Below, one piece after another: positions 16,208 to 24,931 of a stretch of 41,391 nucleotides of DNA; position 1 is the stretch's first letter, and each line of letters starts with the position of its first letter. The notes under the pieces are model-generated. The model saw only the letters and a list, made by a program, of their open reading frames with translations. It was not told the DNA's origin and ran no database searches. Origin of the DNA: COE1 sp964445375. Lineage in GTDB: Bacteria; Bacillota; Clostridia; Lachnospirales; Lachnospiraceae. The stretch is from NCBI GenBank assembly GCA_964445375.1, contig CAYUKO010000012.1:1-41391 (forward strand), given 5' to 3'. A program made the translations under genes and the position numbers.

Positions 16208-18427
16208 TTGGTTAAAGTGCAGATGCAACAAAGTCCTTCTTATATGGATAAGATAATATATGATTATATTCAAAATAATGCAGATGAGAATTATGATCAT
16301 TTAATTGCTGACGACTCAAGAAAAGAAGTGCAATATCAATTGAGTAGCAGAAGTGCTTCCTCAATTGCCTGGTATCCTTTTGAGAAGGGAATATCAATAC
16401 TGCAGATTGAGGCGGGATTCGGTGCAACAACTGGAAAACTTTGTGATATAGCAGACAGAGTGGTCGTAATTGAGCACTCTGTTTTTTATGCGGAAGCTGT
16501 TCGTAAACGTTATCAGAACCGAAAAAATTTGGAGGTGATAATGGGATCAGTTGAAGAATTGGAAATCACAGAACGATTTGACTATATTGTTGTTTTAGGT
16601 GAATTGGAACGAATTGGACAGGGAAATAGTGATGAGAATGTTTATGTACAATATATTAAATCCGTAATAAAGTGGTTGAAGCCGGAAGGAAAGCTGCTTC
16701 TTGCAGTAGAGAACCTTTATGGAATTAGTAATTGGTGTGGAAAAAGAGAAACCTATACGAAGATTCCTTTTGAAGGGATTGCAGGATATCCCGAAGGAAC
16801 TGAGGGAAGGGGATTTCACCAGAAGCAGTTGCAGAATATTTTACAAACAGCAGGATTAGTTTATCATCGTTTTTTTTATCCTATGCCTGATTATAGGAAA
16901 GTTTATGATGTTTTTTCAGATGATAGACTTCCCAATAAAGAGATGCTGACAAGATTAAAAGGGCAATTTGATCAGGATGCAACGTATTTGTTTGATGAAA
17001 TGAATGTATTATATGATATTGCAGAGAATGGAACATTTCCATTTTTTGCTAATTCATTTTTTGTAGAAGCAGGAAGAACACCACAACATCGTCCGATAGA
17101 TTATGAACAGTTTTCAAGAAAGGTGAATGCATCTAAGAGTCAAGAAGAACCTTTACCAGAGAGTAAACAGAATCGAAATATGTTGCGGATGAAAGGTAAG
17201 TCGAAATCATTTGTAATGGACAAAGATGAGAAACTGATTCAGCAGGTCATGAAGATTCAGTTGGAACTATTAGGGCAATTGGATTATGTGTGTAAGAAGT
17301 ATGGATTACAGATGTACATGATTTATGGTACTCTTCTTGGTGCAGTTAGGCACAATGGAGTAATACCTGGCGATGACGATATTGATGTTGCGTTGCCTAG
17401 GGAAGATTATAATAGGTTATTGGAACTGGTGGACGAATTTCAGGGTGAATATTTTTTACAGACACCGTGGAATGATAATTGTTTTTATGGTGGATATTTA
17501 AAGCTTAGAAAGCGTGATACTACAGCAATTAATCCACAAAATTGGTGGGTTGATTGTTGCGAAGGAATTGGAATAGATATTTTTCCTTTGGATGATGGAT
17601 ATTGTAATAAGGTCAAGGAGTGGTGGAAAGAGAAGAGAATCTGTTTTTATCAACGACTACTTTATGCGAAGACATATGGGTATTTTATAAGATTTCGTGA
17701 TATGCCATTTCTGATATGGAAAGGATATCGTTATTTAGGAAAGCCTTTTACAAGAAAACAACTGGCAGACAGATTGGATAAGATTATGGCTTCTGGTGAT
17801 AATTCAACAAAAGCACCATATGGAATATTTGCACATTATACAGCAGGAAAAAGATTTCAACGTTTCAGTAGAAAAGCGTTTGAGACGAGTGTGCTTATGC
17901 GATATGAAGATATGCTTTTGGATGCGCCAGCAGGCTATGATGACTTGCTTTCAAAACGATACGGAAAAGATTATATGAATTATCCACCATATCGGGAAGA
18001 TAAGCAAAGGCATGGATTCTATGCGCCGGATGTTCCATATGTCAATTATAAAAAAAGATTTAACGGATTATTTAGGCCAGAACCACAGAATCAGGATATC
18101 ATACTGGTTGGTGATGAAGTAATGTTTCGTGTATACCTAAAGAATCAAAAGAAAAAGTTTCAACCGAAATACTTTATTGATTTATATGGAACAATAGAGG
18201 ATCAGAGTATAGATAGTGTTCCGATAAGAACTTTGGAATTTCTAAATAGTGTGGACAGATCAAAGGTATACTTAGTTATTTGCTGTGCAGATATTAGAAA
18301 AGCAGAAAATGAGATTCGTAAGCTTGGTTATAGAGATTATTTTATTTATGTTGAGGATAGAGGATGGATATTGCTTGCTAATCCAGAGTATATTTTGAAA
18401 GCGGTTGAGCATACGGTAGAACTATAG
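16208..18427 (+). CDS. SAM methyltransferase / LicD / Rossmann-like fusion
   Basis: A 739-residue protein. Residues about 55-260 are a SAM methyltransferase with a good binding loop (LQIEAGFGATTGKL), VVVIEHS and FDYIVVLGELERI; this part is paralogous to the N-terminus of the gene at 10314. Residues about 340-600 are LicD with YMIYGTLLGAVRH and IPGDDDIDVALP (D389-D391, D393). The usual Trp before the acidic triad is Gly here, while the acidic residues are kept. CCEGIGIDIFPLD follows. Residues about 640-735 are the recurring Rossmann-like module (DIILVGDEVMFR, PKYFIDLYG). It may both methylate and phospho-modify the glycan. It follows the AAA/nuclease pair by 56 bases and precedes the Hachiman genes. 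Confidence 0.85.
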   Translation: MVKVQMQQSPSYMDKIIYDYIQNNADENYDHLIADDSRKEVQYQLSSRSASSIAWYPFEKGISILQIEAGFGATTGKLCDIADRVVVIEHSVFYAEAVRKRYQNRKNLEVIMGSVEELEITERFDYIVVLGELERIGQGNSDENVYVQYIKSVIKWLKPEGKLLLAVENLYGISNWCGKRETYTKIPFEGIAGYPEGTEGRGFHQKQLQNILQTAGLVYHRFFYPMPDYRKVYDVFSDDRLPNKEMLTRLKGQFDQDATYLFDEMNVLYDIAENGTFPFFANSFFVEAGRTPQHRPIDYEQFSRKVNASKSQEEPLPESKQNRNMLRMKGKSKSFVMDKDEKLIQQVMKIQLELLGQLDYVCKKYGLQMYMIYGTLLGAVRHNGVIPGDDDIDVALPREDYNRLLELVDEFQGEYFLQTPWNDNCFYGGYLKLRKRDTTAINPQNWWVDCCEGIGIDIFPLDDGYCNKVKEWWKEKRICFYQRLLYAKTYGYFIRFRDMPFLIWKGYRYLGKPFTRKQLADRLDKIMASGDNSTKAPYGIFAHYTAGKRFQRFSRKAFETSVLMRYEDMLLDAPAGYDDLLSKRYGKDYMNYPPYREDKQRHGFYAPDVPYVNYKKRFNGLFRPEPQNQDIILVGDEVMFRVYLKNQKKKFQPKYFIDLYGTIEDQSIDSVPIRTLEFLNSVDRSKVYLVICCADIRKAENEIRKLGYRDYFIYVEDRGWILLANPEYILKAVEHTVEL

Positions 18428-18433
18428 CGTTAT

Positions 18434-18461
18434 TTGAAAAGGCAAGAGAATAGTGTACAAT
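18434..18461 (+). promoter_or_regulatory. candidate promoter upstream of hamA (distal)
   Basis: TTGAAA (18434-18439) and TACAAT (18456-18461) are separated by 16 bases, just after the stop of the LicD fusion. It is one of three promoter-like pairs in the 253-base gap before hamA. Confidence 0.3.
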
Positions 18462-18505
18462 GGCGTAAGTTGGACAAGTGAAGGAATAAATGAATTGTGA
18501 AAACA

Positions 18506-18565
18506 TTGCTTTTCCAGTGAAAAATTCATATACTAAATAGAAATGTCAGTGATAAAATACGGGTA
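18506..18565 (+). repeat. left copy of the promoter-like repeat flanking the Hachiman genes
   Basis: This copy contains TTGCTT (18506-18511), 17 bases, then TATACT (18529-18534), followed by a decayed version of the hairpin seen in the right copy. Over about 47 aligned bases it matches 22653-22699 at roughly 37 positions, including the 13-base identity TTCATATACTAAA. It may be an active sigma-A promoter for hamAB or the relic of a duplicated junction. Confidence 0.6.
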
Positions 18566-18607
18566 TTACGGAACAATAATTCCCCCATAAATTATACCTA
18601 TAGCGGG

Positions 18608-18636
18608 TTTAAAGTGTAATAATAAATTAATATAAT
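18608..18636 (+). promoter_or_regulatory. candidate hamA-proximal promoter
   Basis: TTTAAA (18608-18613) and a perfect TATAAT (18631-18636) are 17 bases apart. Transcription would start near 18643, giving a leader of about 40 bases with GGGGGAA before the TTG start at 18681. It is the best-placed of the three promoter-like pairs. Confidence 0.45.
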
Positions 18637-18680
18637 ATTTGTGAAGAACATTTTATACGAAAGCAAATGGGGGAACAGCC

Positions 18681-19541
18681 TTGTACAGTAACATCATTTT
18701 TCAAGAGAAAAAAGAAGAACATTTATATACAGCATTTCAATTAAGTTATTCAAGTGATAGGGAAGAGTATTTAAAATATATACTGCCCGTATTAAAAGAA
18801 GAGTATGGACTTGGCGAGAGTTTTGAACAAAAAACAGATCTTTTATCTGACGAAAGAAAAGAGTTAATGCGTGGACTGATGGCAAAATATATTATACCTA
18901 ATCCAACAGTTAATCCATTAAAAAATGGGTTGAATCATTTGAAACCATCCAGAAGTAAGATGGGTGAGGTTGTTGCAAAGGATTTTTTACAGAAGAATTT
19001 GGATGTTTCTTTTGCAGGACGAATAAGCTTGGAAGAAGATGATGCCGATTTGCCCAAAAGAGGTGTTGATAATTTTGGTTTTATTTTTAAAGAAGTTAAT
19101 GGGCAATTTGAATTACAGAAGGTAGTAATTTGTGAAGTTAAAGTTTCGGATTCCAAAAAGAATCCGCCAGATGTAGTATCAGTGACTAAGGATAGTTTGT
19201 ATAAGTCGTTGTTGGATTTGAGTAAGGGTAGTGATAGATTGATGAAAGCATTAGTTAAATCTTTTGATAGATTTGATGTTGATAAGTATGCTGCTCTTAT
19301 TGCAGAATTAGCAATTGATATAGAAAAGAATGATGATTTACAGGAAACTAGGAAGAAGATGTTGATTGTTCCATTCTTGTTGAGAACAGCAACGACCTAT
19401 AAAAGTGATGATTTTGGAGTATTTTATACGAATCCATCAGAATTTAAAGGTACAAGTATAAATTATTATATTATGGTTGTAGATGTTCCATTGGGAGAAT
19501 TTGCAGATGATTTATATTCAAGTGTTCGAGGTGAGAACTAA
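18681..19541 (+). CDS. hamA: Hachiman anti-phage system nuclease HamA (DUF1837)
   Basis: A 286-residue protein matching the DUF1837 pattern of HamA, the nuclease effector of the Hachiman defence system. The PD-(D/E)xK-like core is visible: E96 in KMGEVVAKDFL, D130 in KRGVDNFGF, then E152-V-K154 in ICEVKVSD. Known HamA proteins sit in complex with the HamB helicase and degrade DNA once HamB senses damaged or phage DNA. The TTG start has GGGGGAA about 8 bases upstream. The stop and the hamB start share one base (TAATG), so the two are translationally coupled. Family identity is from motif recognition and the helicase partner, not from a search. Confidence 0.8.
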   Translation: MYSNIIFQEKKEEHLYTAFQLSYSSDREEYLKYILPVLKEEYGLGESFEQKTDLLSDERKELMRGLMAKYIIPNPTVNPLKNGLNHLKPSRSKMGEVVAKDFLQKNLDVSFAGRISLEEDDADLPKRGVDNFGFIFKEVNGQFELQKVVICEVKVSDSKKNPPDVVSVTKDSLYKSLLDLSKGSDRLMKALVKSFDRFDVDKYAALIAELAIDIEKNDDLQETRKKMLIVPFLLRTATTYKSDDFGVFYTNPSEFKGTSINYYIMVVDVPLGEFADDLYSSVRGEN

Positions 19542-22500
19542 TGAATGAATTATTAACTCAAAGGTTGAATAGCTTATTAGAATTAGATAAACCGAAAAAG
19601 ACTATTGGCATTTGGAATATACGTGAGTTATGTAATAAGATACAAGCGGAAAGTTTAGTCGAACAGTATGAACTTAAATATGATTTTACCTATTTATATC
19701 ATTATCTTGGATTGAAAATTGTTAATGAATATGCTGACAGCAAAGAAGTTTTGTTGGAAGGTTATCAACTGTTAAAGGTTACATATTATTCTGAACAGTA
19801 CAACGGAGAATTAGAGCGTATAAGAATGTTAGCGCAATTAGTGGCATCAGGTGTTACCTGTTCTAAGATAGCAGAAGTAAGAATGTTATTAAAAGAAGAG
19901 CGTTTAGAAGAAAGCTATATTAAACAATTTAAAAGTCCGCTTGAGAGACTGTATGTTGCCACAATCGTTGAGTTTCTGTTAGCAGTTAGAAAACTGAATG
20001 GATGGAATGACATATACGAAATAGATTTTCTGAAAAATGAATTAGATAATATTGCAAAAGATATGATGCCGCAAGAAGAAGAGGAACTTTACTTTGTTAC
20101 GGGATGTTTTAATTTGGAAGAAGCCATAGGTACATATATTAGCTATATTGTTTCTGGAAAGCCGGCTAATGCTGAAAAAGTTATAATAAGAGAAATATTG
20201 GCAGCAAAAGATTCATTTAATATGATTGGTCGACAAGAGGATGCATTATTAGCATTACTTATTATGCATGCATTGAAAGCAATGATTAGAAATTCTTTGT
20301 GGGCATCAATAGAAGGTATATCACAGAAATTAGATGAATATTTAGAAATGATACTTAGTCGTAACAATTCTAAACCAATATTTGATTTATGGCCTTCACA
20401 GAAAAATGCGATTGAACAGAATTTGTTTGATATGAACAAATCAGCATTGGTTGTCCAGATGCCAACAAGTGCTGGAAAGAGCTTATTAGCAAAGTTGTAT
20501 ATTATGCAGACAAAAAGTGTTTATTCAGATGCTAAGATTGCATATTTAGTACCTACGCGTGCATTAGTAAATCAAGTTAAGCGAGATTTAAAAGCTGAAT
20601 TTGAAGGTTTGGGATTCAATGTTGATATAGCAATTCCTTTTATGGATATAGATGAGATAGAAGAAGAATTGTTGTTAAAAAATACCGATATTATTGTAAC
20701 AACACCGGAAAAATTTGATATTATGCAGAGATCAAAGCACCCATTTGTTGATAAGTTACGGTTGGTTATTGTAGATGAAGCACATAATATACAGGATGGC
20801 GAGCGGGGGGCGAAGTTAGAATTATTGCTTGCAATGCTTAGAAAAAATGACAGAAATTTAAAAATTTTAATGCTTAGTCCATTTATGAAAAATGCTAAAG
20901 AAATAGCAGAATGGTTAAGTGGTGATAGAGGAAGTGACATACTGGTAAATTGGAAACCTGCACAACAATTTACGGGGGTAAGTAGAAATGTATCATTATC
21001 ACCGAGAGGCAGTATTCAATGCGTGAAGTATATTCCATCTGCATGTAATGACGTATATAGCGAAGAATTTTTATTAGAGATTTATAAATTATCTAGAAAA
21101 GAAGATTCAAAAATAAAGCAATCATATCTGCTTGCTGAAAAATATAAGCAGTTGGGTGGCGTATTAGTATTATGTACGCAGCAACGATATACAGAAAGTT
21201 TTGTGAGATTATATCTTGGTAAAGAAGATATTGTAGAAGAAGAGAAAATCAAAATAGCTTCATTATTAGAACTTGTTGAAACAGAGATGGGAAAGGACAG
21301 TCTGCTTTATCAAGTTTTAATGAAGGGATGTGCATATCATCATTCTGCGTTGCCACTTAACATACGTGAAGAGATAGAAGACGCGATTCGACGTAGTTGT
21401 ATAAAAGTTGTGGCAGCAACAACAACGTTAGCCCAGGGAATGAATTTTCCAATAGCTACTGTCATTTTTCAGGGAATGAAAATGCCCCAAGGAAGCGCTT
21501 CAAGAAATATGTCGTCCTCTGAATTCTGGAACGTAGCAGGGAGGGCAGGGAGAGCTTTAGTTGATAAGGAAGGACATGTCATCGCAGTATGTAATAGTGA
21601 TATGCAAGAGAAACAATTTAAAAAATATTTATCTAATAGAGACGAAGAAATAATATCTTCTTTATTAGAAGTTATAGAGAAAATACCAGAAGATTGTTTG
21701 TCATCATATTATATTGAACAGTATGGAGAATTATCAACTTTATTACAATATATCTATCATATTAAAAAAATACATGAAGATATAGAAATAGAAGATTTAC
21801 TGCGTGGTAGTTATGTATACTCCAATTTGGAGAGAAGAGGAAATAATACTCTTGCAGAAAAATTAATAAAAATTACAAAAAACTATATAGGAAAAATAGG
21901 CGAGGATTTGCAAAAGAAAAAATTGATGGATATTATTGATGCTACAGGAATAAGTAGTATTAGTATGAAAAAGTTGATATTTGAAATCAATAAGGAAAAG
22001 TTCTCGATTCCGGAAAGCAGTATATTATTTAGTAGTAAAGATAACCAGTTGACAAGTATTATCAGAATGGTTAATAGTATTCCAGAGATTAACTTGGGTA
22101 TATTTGATTCAAATGCACCATTAAATGCAGAAAACGTTGCTTTGTTAACAAAAATGTGGGTTCATGGATATAGTATAAGAGCAATTGCTGATGTGTGCAT
22201 AAATAAGAGTGGCTCTAATCCTCAAGCTAGAATGGATATATGTGGCAGATATATATATTCGAAACTCATTAACAATTTGCCATGGGGCGTTTCAGCGATG
22301 ATAAAAGCACAAGGAATTGTTAATCCACAGGAAACTAAAGAGGAATCATATCCGCTGATTTCGGCATTTATCTATTTTGGTGTTGATAATGTTGTTGCTG
22401 TAGCATTGTGTATGTTAGGTGTATCTAGATATGCAGCACATATATTATCAAAGGAATGGTATAACAAGCGTGGTGAGATTGATATGAAACAGTGTGAAAA

Positions 22501-22612
22501 GATAAAAGAATGGTTAAATGGGCTTAAATTAGAAGATTGGAAAAGTATATTTAAAGAACATGGTGGAAAGAATGCTGAGACTAATTATAATATATGGATA
22601 AAGAATAGGTAA
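19541..22612 (+). CDS. hamB: Hachiman anti-phage system helicase HamB
   Basis: A 1023-residue superfamily 2 helicase of Ski2-like layout. An N-terminal helical region of about 280 residues is followed by Walker A QMPTSAGKS (306-314), motif Ia VPTRAL, the DEAH box (412-415) in VIVDEAHNIQDGERGAK, LSPFMKN as motif III, GCAYHHSALP, TTTLAQGMNFP and the motif VI sequence NVAGRAGRA (R668 and R671). The last 300 residues are helical, with a segment (NAENVALLTKMWVHGYSI) resembling the winged-helix/ratchet part of HamB. Size and pairing with a DUF1837 protein are those of Hachiman. It would act as the DNA-surveillance motor controlling HamA. Confidence 0.85.
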   Translation: MNELLTQRLNSLLELDKPKKTIGIWNIRELCNKIQAESLVEQYELKYDFTYLYHYLGLKIVNEYADSKEVLLEGYQLLKVTYYSEQYNGELERIRMLAQLVASGVTCSKIAEVRMLLKEERLEESYIKQFKSPLERLYVATIVEFLLAVRKLNGWNDIYEIDFLKNELDNIAKDMMPQEEEELYFVTGCFNLEEAIGTYISYIVSGKPANAEKVIIREILAAKDSFNMIGRQEDALLALLIMHALKAMIRNSLWASIEGISQKLDEYLEMILSRNNSKPIFDLWPSQKNAIEQNLFDMNKSALVVQMPTSAGKSLLAKLYIMQTKSVYSDAKIAYLVPTRALVNQVKRDLKAEFEGLGFNVDIAIPFMDIDEIEEELLLKNTDIIVTTPEKFDIMQRSKHPFVDKLRLVIVDEAHNIQDGERGAKLELLLAMLRKNDRNLKILMLSPFMKNAKEIAEWLSGDRGSDILVNWKPAQQFTGVSRNVSLSPRGSIQCVKYIPSACNDVYSEEFLLEIYKLSRKEDSKIKQSYLLAEKYKQLGGVLVLCTQQRYTESFVRLYLGKEDIVEEEKIKIASLLELVETEMGKDSLLYQVLMKGCAYHHSALPLNIREEIEDAIRRSCIKVVAATTTLAQGMNFPIATVIFQGMKMPQGSASRNMSSSEFWNVAGRAGRALVDKEGHVIAVCNSDMQEKQFKKYLSNRDEEIISSLLEVIEKIPEDCLSSYYIEQYGELSTLLQYIYHIKKIHEDIEIEDLLRGSYVYSNLERRGNNTLAEKLIKITKNYIGKIGEDLQKKKLMDIIDATGISSISMKKLIFEINKEKFSIPESSILFSSKDNQLTSIIRMVNSIPEINLGIFDSNAPLNAENVALLTKMWVHGYSIRAIADVCINKSGSNPQARMDICGRYIYSKLINNLPWGVSAMIKAQGIVNPQETKEESYPLISAFIYFGVDNVVAVALCMLGVSRYAAHILSKEWYNKRGEIDMKQCEKIKEWLNGLKLEDWKSIFKEHGGKNAETNYNIWIKNR

Positions 22613-22652
22613 TGTGGTATAAAGAGATAAGAACAATATGTAAACAGTAATA

Positions 22653-22681
22653 TTGATTTTCCTCTAAAAATTTCATATACT
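22653..22681 (+). promoter_or_regulatory. candidate promoter for the rfb/CDP-sugar operon (right repeat copy)
   Basis: TTGATT (22653-22658) and TATACT (22676-22681) are spaced by 17 bases. Transcription would begin near 22688, placing a perfect hairpin at the very 5' end of the mRNA that leads to rfbF at 22774. The same element occurs upstream of hamA at 18506. Confidence 0.5.
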
Positions 22682-22689
22682 AAACAAGT

Positions 22690-22715
22690 AATGCCAGTGG
22701 TAATACACTGGCATT
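22690..22715. repeat. 26-bp inverted-repeat hairpin, copy 1 (terminator, 5' leader stem or operator)
   Basis: Ten-base perfect arms AATGCCAGTG (22690-22699) and CACTGGCATT (22706-22715) enclose GTAATA, followed by TTTCTA. The same 26 bases recur exactly at 38911-38936. It lies 78 bases after hamB, so it could end that transcript, but it also sits immediately downstream of a promoter-like pair, where it could act as a leader stem or regulator site. Confidence 0.6.
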
Positions 22716-22773
22716 TTCTATGAACTCATACATGATAAAAGTGTACACAATAAATACAAATGGGGAGTGAAGC

Positions 22774-23553
22774 ATGAAGGTAGTAATTTTAGCAGGCGGT
22801 TTCGGAACCAGAATCAGTGAGGAAAGTCATTTAAAACCAAAGCCAATGATTGAGATTGGACAAAAGCCTATTCTTTGGCACATTATGAAGGAATATTCCT
22901 ATCATGGTTTTAATGAATTTATTATATGCTGTGGATATAAGCAGCATGTAATCAAAGAGTGGTTTGCAAACTACTATTTGCATAATAGTGATATAACCTT
23001 TGATTTTACGAAAGAGAATGCAATGGAGGTTCACTCCAATGTGGTAGAGCCGTGGAAGGTAACGTTGATTGACACGGGGCTTGATACGATGACAGGCGGA
23101 CGTATTAAGAGAATTAAACCATATGTTGGTGATGAAACCTTTATGCTCACATATGGAGATGCGGTGTCTGATGTAAACATAAAGGATTTGCTCGCATTTC
23201 ATAAGGAACATGGCAAGATTGCAACTATGACAGCAGTGACCATTGGACAGCAGTTTGGTGTACTTGAGATTGAACAGGATGGAAGAATCAGCCAGTTTAG
23301 AGAGAAGAATAAATCAGATGGCGGCGTGATTAATGCCGGTTACATGGTTATGGAGCCTGCTATTTTTGATTATATAGAGGGTGATGAGACGGTTTTTGAG
23401 CAGGGACCGATAGAGCATGTGGCAGCAGATGGACAGCTTATGGCATATAGACACAACGGATTCTGGAAGTGTATGGATACACAGCGTGATAAGATGAAGC
23501 TGGAGAAGATGATTGCATCAGGTGATGCACCGTGGATGCTTTGGGAGAAATAG
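22774..23553 (+). CDS. rfbF: glucose-1-phosphate cytidylyltransferase
   Basis: A 259-residue nucleotidyltransferase of the RfbF/DdhA family, which makes CDP-glucose from CTP and glucose-1-phosphate. The N-terminal signature is VVILAGGFGTRISEES with KPKPMIEIG and PILWHIMKEYS, which is diagnostic for the cytidylyltransferases of this group; LTYGDAVSDVN carries the metal-binding Asp, and GFWKCMDTQRDK is conserved near the end. GGGGAG precedes the ATG. It is the first gene of a five-gene CDP-sugar cassette whose codon use is visibly less AT-rich than the Hachiman genes before it. Confidence 0.95.
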   Translation: MKVVILAGGFGTRISEESHLKPKPMIEIGQKPILWHIMKEYSYHGFNEFIICCGYKQHVIKEWFANYYLHNSDITFDFTKENAMEVHSNVVEPWKVTLIDTGLDTMTGGRIKRIKPYVGDETFMLTYGDAVSDVNIKDLLAFHKEHGKIATMTAVTIGQQFGVLEIEQDGRISQFREKNKSDGGVINAGYMVMEPAIFDYIEGDETVFEQGPIEHVAADGQLMAYRHNGFWKCMDTQRDKMKLEKMIASGDAPWMLWEK

Positions 23554-23558
23554 GAGAG
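23552..23558 (+). promoter_or_regulatory. ribosome binding site that fixes the rfbH start at 23565
   Basis: AGGAGAG overlaps the rfbF stop codon and is 6 bases before ATG 23565. The frame is open further upstream inside rfbF, but without a site there. Confidence 0.65.
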
Positions 23559-23564
23559 AATAAT

Positions 23565-24905
23565 ATGTTTGAGAATAAGACAGAAGCACAGGCTAGAGAA
23601 GAGATTTTAGGTCTGGTTAAGGAATATGCAGATACATTTCACAATCAGAAGAAGTATGAGGAAGGACAGAGAATTCCTTATGCATCAAGAGTTTATGACA
23701 GTGCAGAAATGTGTAATCTGGTAGATAGTGCATTGGAATTCTGGTTAACATCAGGAAGATATACGGAGGAGTTTGAGAAGAAGCTTGCAAAATATTTAGG
23801 AGTAAAATATTGTTCGTTGGTGAATTCCGGTTCTTCAGCGAACCTGAACGCATTTATGGCACTGACTTCTCCACTTCTTGGAGAGAGAAGGGTGAAGCGT
23901 GGGGATGAAATCATTACGGTAGCAGCAGGCTTTCCAACAACAGTAACGCCGGCAATTCAGTATGGAGCAGTGCCGGTATTCGTAGATATCACGATTCCAC
24001 AGTACAATATTGACGTAACAAAATTAGAGGAAGCATTATCAGAGAAGACCAAGGCTGTCATGATTGCGCATACACTTGGCAATCCATTTGATTTATCAGC
24101 AGTAAAGAATTTTTGTGACGAGCATAATCTGTGGCTTGTAGAGGACAATTGTGATGCTCTTGGTTCTACTTATACATTAAATGGGGAAGTGAAGTTTACC
24201 GGTACAATTGGAGATATTGGAACTTCAAGCTTTTATCCACCACATCATATGACAATGGGAGAAGGAGGAGCAGTTTATACAAACAATGCGTTATTGCATA
24301 AGGCAATCCGTTCTTTCAGAGATTGGGGAAGAGACTGCGTATGTCCTTCAGGATGTGACAATCTTTGCGGACATCGTTTTGATAAGCAGTATGGCGAACT
24401 CCCATTAGGCTATGACCATAAATATGTATATTCTCATTTTGGTTATAATCTGAAGGCGACCGATTTACAGGCAGCAATTGGATGTGCCCAGTTAGATAAG
24501 TTTCCTTCCTTCGTAGAGAGAAGAAAGTACAATTTCGCACGATTAAAGGTTGCGTTAGCTGGTTTGGAGGACAAGCTGATTCTTCCGGTTGCCTGTGAGA
24601 ACTCAGATCCTAGCTGGTTTGGATTTATGCTGACCTGTAAAGAGGGTGTTGACCGCAATAAGGTAGTTCCGTTTATTGAAGAAAAGGGTGTACAGACACG
24701 TATGCTTTTTGCAGGGAATCTGACTAAGCATCCATGCTTTGATGAGATGCGTGCAACAGGTGAAGGATATCGTGTGGTTGGCGGTCTTGAGAACACAGAC
24801 CGTATTATGAAAGATACCTTCTGGGTAGGAGTATACCCGGGAATGACAGATGAAATGATTGACTATATGGCTAAGACTATCAGAGAGACTGTTGAACAGG
24901 CTTAA
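23565..24905 (+). CDS. rfbH: CDP-4-keto-6-deoxy-D-glucose 3-dehydrase (E1)
   Basis: A 446-residue PMP-dependent, iron-sulfur enzyme of the DegT/DnrJ/EryC1 fold that removes the C3 hydroxyl of CDP-4-keto-6-deoxyglucose. The usual PLP lysine is replaced by histidine in SSFYPPHHMTMGEGG, which marks the dehydrase rather than an aminotransferase. The [2Fe-2S] cysteines are present in DCVCPSGCDNLCGHRF. VNSGSSANLNA and the ending TFWVGVYPGM are conserved. Electrons must come from a reductase (E3, RfbI/DdhD type), and no gene for it is in the window. It lies between rfbF and the TPP enzyme in a tight operon. Confidence 0.95.
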   Translation: MFENKTEAQAREEILGLVKEYADTFHNQKKYEEGQRIPYASRVYDSAEMCNLVDSALEFWLTSGRYTEEFEKKLAKYLGVKYCSLVNSGSSANLNAFMALTSPLLGERRVKRGDEIITVAAGFPTTVTPAIQYGAVPVFVDITIPQYNIDVTKLEEALSEKTKAVMIAHTLGNPFDLSAVKNFCDEHNLWLVEDNCDALGSTYTLNGEVKFTGTIGDIGTSSFYPPHHMTMGEGGAVYTNNALLHKAIRSFRDWGRDCVCPSGCDNLCGHRFDKQYGELPLGYDHKYVYSHFGYNLKATDLQAAIGCAQLDKFPSFVERRKYNFARLKVALAGLEDKLILPVACENSDPSWFGFMLTCKEGVDRNKVVPFIEEKGVQTRMLFAGNLTKHPCFDEMRATGEGYRVVGGLENTDRIMKDTFWVGVYPGMTDEMIDYMAKTIRETVEQA

Positions 24906-24931
24906 GGAATAGTAGAAGGGAATAAAGGTAT

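Noticed and set aside
19541..22612. Cas3, type III restriction or general DNA-repair helicase
   Set aside because: There is no HD nuclease, cas gene, methylase or CRISPR repeat; the size and the coupled DUF1837-like partner point to Hachiman.
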